A DNA stretch of 34,627 nt from Bacillota bacterium (lineage in GTDB: Bacteria; Bacillota_E; Sulfobacillia; Sulfobacillales; Sulfobacillaceae): positions 1-34,627 of the forward strand of contig JAKADJ010000003.1 in assembly GCA_021820645.1 (NCBI GenBank). Reading direction: 5' to 3'. This document shows, piece after piece, positions 7,923 through 12,810 of this stretch (positions are counted from its first letter, which is position 1; the number at the start of each line of letters is the position of its first letter). The notes under the pieces were generated by a model that saw only the letters and a program-made list of their open reading frames with translations, was not told the DNA's origin and made no database searches. A program made the translations under genes and the position numbers.

Positions 7923-8345
7923 ATGGCGTTCGGTTCCTTAGAGATGGTCGTAATATGGACCCTTACCGGCATAAGCATTGGGTTTATGGCGACCGCCTAT
8001 GGTGCGTGCCGGAGTCAATGGCGCATTTGGCCGGGATTGCGTGAAGTCCTAGACTGGTTCTTTTTTATTGTGGTAGCCATTCTCTATTTGTTGATGCTCT
8101 TGTGGTCGGATTGGGGTGTCTTAAAGATCTGGAGCATCGTCGGAGTCCTGGTTGGATATGGATTATGGGCGTGGCTTGCCGCGCCCTTTGTTTTTGGTGT
8201 GTTGTCGTTTGTCGCGCATGTGCAAGCTCGCGCTGTCTATTACGTGACCCTACCGGTAAGACAGTTATCGCGGCGCGTGGCAAAACCGTTAGGAACTGGA
8301 TTTCTTTCTTGGCTCAATCGAAAAAATCCCCCCTCTAATCAGTAG
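7923..8345 (+). CDS. yabQ: spore cortex biosynthesis protein YabQ
   Basis: The protein has 140 residues with four to five hydrophobic helices, beginning with a helix of the form MVVIWTLTGISIGFMATAYGACR and a paired LDWFFFIVVAILYLLMLLW. YabQ is a membrane protein made in the mother cell and needed for spore cortex formation. Order, size and topology match the family. GGGG of the yabP end provides a ribosome-binding site before ATG 7923. The stop codon overlaps the -35 element of the next promoter. Confidence 0.87.
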   Translation: MAFGSLEMVVIWTLTGISIGFMATAYGACRSQWRIWPGLREVLDWFFFIVVAILYLLMLLWSDWGVLKIWSIVGVLVGYGLWAWLAAPFVFGVLSFVAHVQARAVYYVTLPVRQLSRRVAKPLGTGFLSWLNRKNPPSNQ

Positions 8346-8371
8346 CCAACGCGCTCGGCATCTCTTATAAT
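8343..8371 (+). promoter_or_regulatory. sigma-A-type promoter ahead of the HTH-divIC pair
   Basis: A perfect TATAAT at 8366-8371 is preceded, at 17 bases, by TAGCCA (8343-8348), which matches four of six -35 bases. The -35 begins on the yabQ stop codon. The -10 runs straight into the 11-bp repeat array, so occupancy of the array should affect this promoter. Confidence 0.55.
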
Positions 8372-8435
8372 GTAAAAGCTATGTAGTTGTTTTGTAGTTG
8401 ATTTGTACACATCTTGTACACAACCTGTGGATAAC
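8370..8435 (+). repeat. six-unit 11-bp iteron array (TGT in register)
   Basis: TGT occurs at 8371, 8382, 8393, 8404, 8415 and 8426, each exactly 11 bases apart. In the first five it is followed by A. Units 2 and 3 share TGTAGTTG, and units 4 and 5 share TTGTACACA. The sixth contains TGTGGATAA, a perfect inverse DnaA box. The array spans from the -10 element to nine bases before the start of a small HTH gene. One helical turn per unit places every TGT on nearly the same face of the DNA. This looks like a cooperative operator, plausibly for the HTH protein encoded next to it. Confidence 0.6.
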
Positions 8436-8444
8436 TGGTGATAC

Positions 8445-8681
8445 ATGCAAATTGAAATTCGTGGGCTTGAGAAGTTGTCATTTCGAGAGCGACAAGTAGT
8501 GGCGTTAAAAGAGACCGGGGTCAACAACGATACGGTGGCCAAACGCCTTGGGTTATCTCCGGCTACGGTTGCAACACTATACAATCGTGCCAAAACCAAA
8601 GGGTACCAAGTGGTTTTGGTAATTTCAGGCGATCCGCTCGGCGTGCTCGCGGATCCGGACGAAGGAGAAGACGACGCATGA
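8445..8681 (+). CDS. small sigma-70 region 4/LuxR-type HTH protein
   Basis: The protein has 78 residues. LSFRERQVVALKETGV followed by NDTVAKRLGLSPATVATLYN is a classic tri-helical HTH of the GerE/sigma-region-4 type (residues 11-48). After it come a short beta-like KGYQVVLVISG and an acidic tail (DPDEGEDDA). There is no receiver or sensor domain. Start ATG 8445 is preceded by GGTGAT, the 3' part of a Shine-Dalgarno sequence. Its TGA overlaps the ATG of the DivIC-like gene (ATGA), so the two are translationally coupled. In B. subtilis yabQ is followed directly by divIC, so this is an extra gene in a conserved block. The role is unknown; autoregulation through the 11-bp array is my inference. 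Confidence 0.75.
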   Translation: MQIEIRGLEKLSFRERQVVALKETGVNNDTVAKRLGLSPATVATLYNRAKTKGYQVVLVISGDPLGVLADPDEGEDDA

Positions 8682-8947
8682 TTCAAGGAAAGCGGGTCAG
8701 AATAAGATGGGCGCGTCTTGTCATGATCGGCATTGCGCTATACTCGGCCACGTGGATTGGGATTTCCCTAACGCATATGGTGGTGTTGTGGCATGATGAG
8801 CAGCACTGGAATCATCAGATTGCGGTGGTGCAGGGCGAGCAGAATCAATTGCGGTCCGATATACGGGAATTACGTAATCCCAAAATCCTCAGTAAGATGA
8901 TTCAGGGAACCGCGCCGATTCCCAATCCGGTTGTCACGACGCCATAA
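8678..8947 (+). CDS. divIC: DivIC/FtsB-like septum formation initiator
   Basis: The protein has 89 residues: a short basic cytoplasmic end, one transmembrane helix (about 14-34), then a coiled-coil with an Asn-rich heptad (about 40-66), as in DivIC/FtsB/FtsL-type division proteins that bridge the divisome with FtsL. A conserved N-x-x-L turn appears as RELRNPKILSKMI. The position after yabQ and before yabR is that of divIC in B. subtilis. It starts inside the stop codon of the HTH gene. Sequence identity in this family is low, so the call rests on architecture and context together. Confidence 0.8.
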   Translation: MIQGKRVRIRWARLVMIGIALYSATWIGISLTHMVVLWHDEQHWNHQIAVVQGEQNQLRSDIRELRNPKILSKMIQGTAPIPNPVVTTP

Positions 8948-8985
8948 ATACATATGGTAAATTTTGGTGTTCTAAGAGACTTCCA

Positions 8986-9015
8986 TTGACAGCGGTTTCA
9001 CGGCGGTCATATAAT
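8986..9015 (+). promoter_or_regulatory. consensus sigma-A promoter for the S1-domain gene
   Basis: TTGACA (8986-8991) and TATAAT (9010-9015) are both perfect, with an 18-base spacer. This is the strongest promoter in the window and should drive the S1 protein and probably the tRNA-Leu behind it. Confidence 0.88.
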
Positions 9016-9059
9016 GGCACTATCAGCAATCCGAATCACGGGAGGACTCAGTTTCTCAT

Positions 9060-9470
9060 ATGTCGTCTGAAGTAGAAGTAGGGCAAATTTTAGAAGGAAC
9101 CGTCAGCGGTATTGCGCACTTCGGTGCTTTTATCGTGCTACCAAATGGTAAGACGGGATTAGTTCATATTTCCGAAGTTGCCGATGCCTATGTAAAAGAC
9201 ATCAAGGAATTTCTGAAAGAGAACGATCATGTTAAGGTGAAAGTGTTGTCGATGGATGACAAGGGGAAAGTAGCCTTATCCATTCGGCAAGCGCAACCTA
9301 AGGCACCCTCAACGCGGGATACCCATCGAGATCGGGACCGTGATCGACGAGGACAAAACACTTCACCAGCATCATTTGAAGATAAGATGCAACGCTTTAT
9401 GCGGGACAGTGAAGATCGCTTGCAAGATTTGAAGCGTAACACCGAGTCCAAGCGTGGAGGCCGGGGCTGA
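9060..9470 (+). CDS. yabR: S1-domain RNA-binding protein (YabR-like)
   Basis: The protein has 136 residues. Residues 5-75 form an S1/OB fold: VGQILEGTVSGIAHFGAFIVLPNGKTGLVHISEV, then VKVKVLSMDDKGKVALSIR. A highly charged tail follows (RDTHRDRDRDRRGQN, later a Lys/Arg/Asp helix). The family includes B. subtilis YabR and general stress protein 13 and is thought to bind RNA or ribosomes. Start ATG 9060 lies 14 bases after GGAGG (9041-9045), a long spacing, but no closer in-frame start exists. It is driven by the consensus promoter at 8986-9015. The position between divIC and a tRNA gene is conserved. Confidence 0.9.
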   Translation: MSSEVEVGQILEGTVSGIAHFGAFIVLPNGKTGLVHISEVADAYVKDIKEFLKENDHVKVKVLSMDDKGKVALSIRQAQPKAPSTRDTHRDRDRDRRGQNTSPASFEDKMQRFMRDSEDRLQDLKRNTESKRGGRG

Positions 9471-9490
9471 TCGTGTTAATCGGTTAACAT

Positions 9491-9577
9491 GCCGGGATGG
9501 CGGAATAGGCAGACGCAGAGGACTTAAAATCCTCCGGCCGAGAGGTCGTACCGGTTCGAGTCCGGTTCCCGGCACCA
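9491..9577 (+). tRNA. tRNA-Leu (anticodon UAA)
   Basis: An 87-base class II tRNA: acceptor GCCGGGA pairs with TCCCGGC, discriminator A, and CCA encoded at 9575-9577. The anticodon arm GAGGA-CTTAAAA-TCCTC reads TAA, so it decodes UUA and wobbles to UUG. A long variable arm (GGCCGAGAGGTC region) and GGTTCGAGTCC T-arm fit leucine. It begins 20 bases after the S1 gene and ends nine bases before a terminator, so it is probably made from the S1-gene transcript. Confidence 0.96.
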
Positions 9578-9585
9578 TTCAGGAT

Positions 9586-9612
9586 AACCCCACTGGGTGG
9601 GGTTGTTTTTTT
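9586..9612 (+). terminator. Rho-independent terminator after tRNA-Leu
   Basis: The stem AACCCCA (9586-9592) / TGGGGTT (9598-9604) with a 5-base loop is followed by G and seven T residues. It closes the conserved spore/division block on the left side of the synteny break. Confidence 0.93.
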
Positions 9613-9833
9613 CGGCTATTTGCAATCTACGGTTGGAATACCACATGGGTTGGAGGGCCCTGAATGCACATTCGGGCCGGTGGGTTTCGAACTCGTGCGC
9701 TAATGTGTTCACCCCGTGCCTTGTCGATGCATGATTGAAGCGGGTTGGGACGCGATCCCGTATTACACGCGAAGCTATGGAACGACTAGATCGTAGGGGG
9801 TCTCCGGTTATATTCCCTGAAGGGAGCCATCGT
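9613..9833. other. intergenic flank of the synteny break, with a hairpin
   Basis: No gene is seen. A stem-loop at 9656-9678 pairs GGCCC-GAATG with CATTC-GGGCC with one bulged T and a tiny loop. It has no T-tract and could be an element end or an attenuated hairpin. At 9791-9800 the sequence TCGTAGGGGG lies about 35 bases outside the stop codon of the transposase relic, where an IS terminal repeat would be expected. Confidence 0.4.
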
Positions 9834-10112
9834 TCATGATTCCTGTAGTGAGACTGGATGTGGCGAGGACATGAAATCCTGCTTACGATATGTGGGAATC
9901 ACTGGGAACGGCGGCGGGTAGCCGCCACACGCGCTATGAGGTCGCTCGTAGTTATAATGCGTTACGTAGGCGTCAACGATGCGTTGAGCCTCAGTGGGTG
10001 TAGGCGCCTCGTGAATTTGCTCTCCCCTCGCCTCCCGGATCGTCCGGTGCCACCTTTCTAAATTTCCTTTTTTATGGAAATTTTCATAACAAAGGTTATG
10101 AATAGGTGCGCG
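9834..10112 (-). pseudogene. transposase C-terminal relic (integrase-core, IS3/IS481-like)
   Basis: Read on the minus strand, 92 codons remain open from GCA CCT (10107-10109) to TGA (9834-9836). The translation contains FHKKGNLERWHRTIREARGE, then a helix ending AYVTHYNYERPHSACGGYPPP. These are the end of a DDE integrase core: the catalytic Glu sits in the GNLERWHRT block, and HYNYERPHSA is the usual C-terminal signature. An in-frame TAA at 10113-10115 and the lack of any upstream domain show that only the last third survives. Family placement is approximate. It lies directly behind the tRNA-Leu terminator. Confidence 0.75.
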
Positions 10113-10513
10113 TTATGCAAAGTTGATCCTCTAAACTGTTGTCTAGTCCCGAAAATGCGCTGACGTACTTCACATAAAATTTAGGTATAGATAGGGTCGA
10201 ATGACTTGAAACTGGAGATATCCGGCCAATTTAGTGCCAATATCTCCTCAAGCGCCATGAAAAGTGATGATGATTGGGCTAAATCATGCCAACATTATGT
10301 TGAGCAATTCGCTTATCAAAAGGCGTACTTAGGCGATGCGATAAGTGACTTCGACAGACGGCACAGGGGCCGAAGCCTTTTAGCCGCTTTTGCCCCCGTT
10401 TCTTCCGCAAAGAGGTCTCGGCAACGTTTAATGGCATCGCCACCTCTGCTGAAGACTTCCTACGAGCTCACCGGCACTGGCTTTGTCCGACTGGCGATGG
10501 ACGGTGTCCGCTC
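10113..10513. other. intergenic region of decayed DNA
   Basis: No gene can be supported. The left part is AT-rich. GGAGATAT at 10214-10221 and ATATCTCC at 10240-10247 form an 8-bp inverted repeat with an 18-base loop. A 111-codon plus-strand frame (10206-10541) runs 28 bases into the 3' end of the methyltransferase gene, begins at TTG without a ribosome-binding site and resembles no family. On the minus strand a 40-codon piece just past the methyltransferase stop (DAIKRCRDLFAEETGAKAAK) could be a gene fragment, but it is too short to name. Confidence 0.45.
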
Positions 10514-11311
10514 TTACGCCAACAGTTTCTCGGCCTTGTAAAACCATGCCCCGCGACTCAGCGTCAACGGCTCCATGTTCCGCAACCACCCCAACACATC
10601 GTCTTGGAACGCGGCGCGCGACGCGGGGGGCAAAGCCTCAATGAACCCCCGCATCCCATGAGCCATCTCTCCGCGCCAAAAGCTTTCCGGTGATTCCAGC
10701 GGTATTTCGACCGCGCGATTGACCATGTCCCCATGCGTGAACCCCGCTTCCTCCAGTAATTGGGACCAATCATGCGCGGGCCAGTCAGGCCACCGCGCGC
10801 GGTCGACGTCCGCCACGTATTGGCCGATGAGTTCCCCATAACGGTCCCAACGGCGGTCGGGGTGGGGTCCTGGCAGGGATAACGCCACGATCCCACCGGG
10901 ATTTAAAACCCGGTAGATTTCGGACAGCGTCGTGGTCGGATCTGGCAACATGTGGAGGGTAAATCCCGACAGCACTCGATCAAACGTGCAATCGGGAAAA
11001 TCCAGACACGCGGCATCCATCAACGCCACCTGGGCATGCGTCAAACCCTCCGCGCGAATGGCATGTGTCGTCCCAGTAATCATCCCCGCCGCGGCGTCAA
11101 TCCCGACCACGCGGCCCGATGGGCCTACCCGGGCCGCGGCGGGAAACAGATTCGCACCACGGCCCACGCCGACATCGAGGACATGATGACCGGACCCCAC
11201 CTGTGCCCAGTCGACGAGTTGCTGGCCGAATGCCCGAAAGAAGGGCACATGCTGGTCAAACTCCATAGAAACCTCATCAAATAGGCGGATAATATGCTTA
11301 TTAGTATTCAT
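10514..11311 (-). CDS. class I SAM-dependent methyltransferase (UbiE-like)
   Basis: The protein has 265 residues. The SAM-binding site is seen as VLDVGVGRGANLFPAA (motif I, near residue 45), VVGIDAAAGMI (motif II acidic loop), then DFPDCTFDRVLSGFTLHMLPD and LSEIYRVLNPGGIVALSLP, the order found in Methyltransf_11/25 enzymes such as UbiE. The C-terminal half has aromatic-rich helices of unknown substrate. ATG 11311 lacks a clear ribosome-binding site; ATG 11266 follows GATGAGG and is the alternative, though it would cut a helix usually present. The gene is visibly more GC-rich than its surroundings and stands alone, consistent with acquisition. The methyl acceptor is unknown. Confidence 0.85.
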   Translation of the reverse strand: MNTNKHIIRLFDEVSMEFDQHVPFFRAFGQQLVDWAQVGSGHHVLDVGVGRGANLFPAAARVGPSGRVVGIDAAAGMITGTTHAIRAEGLTHAQVALMDAACLDFPDCTFDRVLSGFTLHMLPDPTTTLSEIYRVLNPGGIVALSLPGPHPDRRWDRYGELIGQYVADVDRARWPDWPAHDWSQLLEEAGFTHGDMVNRAVEIPLESPESFWRGEMAHGMRGFIEALPPASRAAFQDDVLGWLRNMEPLTLSRGAWFYKAEKLLA

Positions 11312-11528
11312 GCGTTGAGCATACCGAAACGAGAAGTGACCGTCTAGCGCTCACCCAACAGAAAGCGTTTGAGGGTATTAAGAAACGCTCTCATTCACGG
11401 CTATGCAGACGGTATGGGGACGTTGTGCGTCATGATCTGCCCGCAATCCAAAACCAATTACGTAGCGAGAACGCTCACAGTCCGGATGAATCATGCACTC
11501 TCGGGGGCGATCTGCATCAGCGCTCCCG

Positions 11529-11957
11529 TTACTCGATTTTGGTGCTCTCTAGGTAATCGGCAAAAGCCGCCGGATCGATTAGGCGGGCAGGCCCGAAGGA
11601 TCCTAAGGCGTGTAACACTTTATCCGCGGTCACTAAGAATTGAGCTTGGGCATTTTTGGCCGTGGCCAAAATCCAATCGTCTTCCGGGTGGGTCGCCACC
11701 CCGATGACCGCCTCGATGATCGGCTGTAGAATGGCCGTGCGCTTGAGGAGTGTGAGAAAGCGGTCCGTCCGCTCGGGCCCGAGCCGGGCGGCAAAATAGG
11801 CTTTCGTGAGCGTGATCTCGACTTCATCCAATAGCGGCTCGGACACGTAAACCAGAAATCGGCCGGTCAGCCAGCTCTCGCGGATCACCGCCAACGGTCC
11901 CCGATCCGGGTGCACCGCTGAGACGAGCACGTTGGTATCCAGGACGACCTGGATCAT
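11529..11957 (-). CDS. PIN-domain ribonuclease, toxin-like
   Basis: The 142-residue protein is a single PIN domain. It has the acidic metal-binding residues expected: D7 in VLDTNVLVSA, E45 in LLDEVEITL, D93/D94 in HPEDDWILATA and D112 in FLVTADKVL. Length and layout fit the PIN-family putative toxins (TIGR00305-like) that cleave RNA. Its ATG (11955-11957) overlaps the TGA of a short upstream frame by the ATGA arrangement usual for antitoxin-toxin pairs. That upstream frame is an antitoxin remnant. With the antitoxin broken, the gene is either harmless, controlled by another antitoxin, or used differently. All acidic positions are intact. Confidence 0.85.
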   Translation of the reverse strand: MIQVVLDTNVLVSAVHPDRGPLAVIRESWLTGRFLVYVSEPLLDEVEITLTKAYFAARLGPERTDRFLTLLKRTAILQPIIEAVIGVATHPEDDWILATAKNAQAQFLVTADKVLHALGSFGPARLIDPAAFADYLESTKIE

Positions 11958-12037
11958 CCGGGAGGAGGATCGTCGGTGTGAGACCGACTCTCTTGCACGG
12001 CGCGATCCACCGCGCGATTAAATTCTTCGCTTGAACA
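11954..12037 (-). pseudogene. 3' remnant of the cognate antitoxin gene
   Basis: In frame with a TGA that overlaps the PIN start codon, 27 codons remain: they read SSEEFNRAVDRAVQESRS, then an acidic, Pro-rich tail ending in PPPG. This looks like the C-terminal part of a small antitoxin. An in-frame TAG (12038-12040) cuts it, and no start codon other than an internal GTG is available. A 13-bp hairpin begins ten bases further upstream. I infer that the DNA-binding N-terminal part was lost. Confidence 0.5.
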
Positions 12038-12046
12038 CTATGAAGG

Positions 12047-12087
12047 CCAATCCCCTCCCGGGCCAAATGGCGAAGGGAGGGGATTGG
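12047..12087 (-). terminator. strong hairpin, possible terminator of the Cys-rich gene
   Basis: A perfect 13-bp stem (12047-12059 with 12075-12087, both containing the CCCCTCCC/GGGAGGGG core) encloses a 15-base loop. It lies 17 bases past the stop of the Cys-rich minus-strand gene. It lacks a T-tract, so termination would be weak or the hairpin has another origin. It also marks the point where the antitoxin reading frame ends. Confidence 0.45.
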
Positions 12088-12104
12088 AGGGTTCCTTTCT
12101 TATG

Positions 12105-12224
12105 CTAATGGGCGCAGTCGCATTGGTCACAGGTGCACGGATGCGCTTCGTGGGTGCATGTGCATTGGTTACCACACATGTTCGGGGAGCATTGGTCGCA
12201 ACAGCAGTGGGTCATAGCATCCAT
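12105..12224 (-). CDS. 39-residue Cys/His-rich metallothionein-like peptide
   Basis: This short minus-strand gene encodes 39 residues with 11 Cys and 4 His. The Cys positions are 7-9, 12, 17, 21, 23, 30, 32, 35 and 37. CDQC occurs twice (9-12 and 32-35), and CTC occurs at 21-23 and 30-32. Such spacing suits clusters of Zn(II), Cu(I) or Cd(II). GGGAGGA lies about 11 bases before ATG 12224; an ATG at 12215 is a second choice. It does not match the SmtA pattern of about 55 residues. A metal-buffering role suits a metal-rich acidic habitat but is inference. It shares a strand with the 86-aa gene upstream (61 bases apart), so the two may be cotranscribed. Confidence 0.7.
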   Translation of the reverse strand: MDAMTHCCCDQCSPNMCGNQCTCTHEAHPCTCDQCDCAH

Positions 12225-12285
12225 GTTGGCTAAGTCCTCCCTAAGAGTCTGAATCGATCCTTAGGATGTCAAAAGTCGATGAGCC

Positions 12286-12546
12286 TTATTCGGCGTCTGG
12301 TACCGATTCCGTATGGCGTCGTGCCCATTCTTGATGGATCAGGTCCAAGGCATCATTGAGGGTGTCGCGGCGTGCGGTTAAGCGGCGTTCGAGAGCTCGT
12401 AGGGAAAAATCGTCGAGGTGTTCGACTTGGCTTCCCGCAAATCCGCCTAAATTACCGAATGGGGTTAATCGTTGCACGATGTCTTGGAGGTTCTCGCCCA
12501 TCTTATCGAAGTCTAATACCGTTTCATCGTTAAAGAAAATTTTCAT
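12286..12546 (-). CDS. 86-residue hypothetical protein
   Basis: The start ATG 12546 follows AGGGAGG by seven bases, and an extended -10 promoter lies 30 bases further up, so the gene looks real. The protein begins MKIFFNDETVLDFDKMGENL, has a Gly-rich centre (FGNLGGFAGSQ) and ends in a long, charged amphipathic helix (LRALERRLTARRDTLNDALDLIHQ) likely to coil. There is no signal peptide or membrane helix. I do not recognise the family. The Cys-rich peptide gene follows on the same strand. Confidence 0.7.
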   Translation of the reverse strand: MKIFFNDETVLDFDKMGENLQDIVQRLTPFGNLGGFAGSQVEHLDDFSLRALERRLTARRDTLNDALDLIHQEWARRHTESVPDAE

Positions 12547-12575
12547 GCCGTTCGCCTCCCTGATTTACTGCCTTT

Positions 12576-12584
12576 ATTATAGCA
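12576..12584 (-). promoter_or_regulatory. extended -10 promoter for the 86-aa/Cys-rich pair
   Basis: On the minus strand TGCTATAAT is a perfect extended -10 (TGnTATAAT). No convincing -35 lies upstream, which is acceptable for this promoter class. It sits 30 bases before the start codon of the 86-residue gene. Confidence 0.6.
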
Positions 12585-12810
12585 CGCATCCAAGATTCGG
12601 GGATTGCACCAGGCTACCGAAGGCGTCCATAATAGGGAGGTGTTCGCTCATAGTCATGAGGAGTAGTCCTTAAGCCATTTGGCGTCCGCAATCAGTTCGC
12701 GTTGGAAACCACACGAGTAGATGAACCTCCAATATCTTCGATAAAAGACGCATGTTACGATATTGAAGATTGAGGCGTTATATGTAGTTGAAGGGAGTTG
12801 GCATGGTATC

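Noticed and set aside
8426..8434. Reading the DnaA box as part of a replication origin
   Set aside because: There is only one perfect box, no AT-rich unwinding element, and dnaA/dnaN are not nearby. A regulatory reading is more economical.
9858..10061. 67-codon plus-strand ORF
   Set aside because: It is antisense to the transposase relic, whose minus-strand reading gives recognisable integrase motifs.
10206..10541. 111-codon plus-strand ORF
   Set aside because: It starts at TTG without a ribosome-binding site, runs into the 3' end of the methyltransferase gene and resembles no protein.
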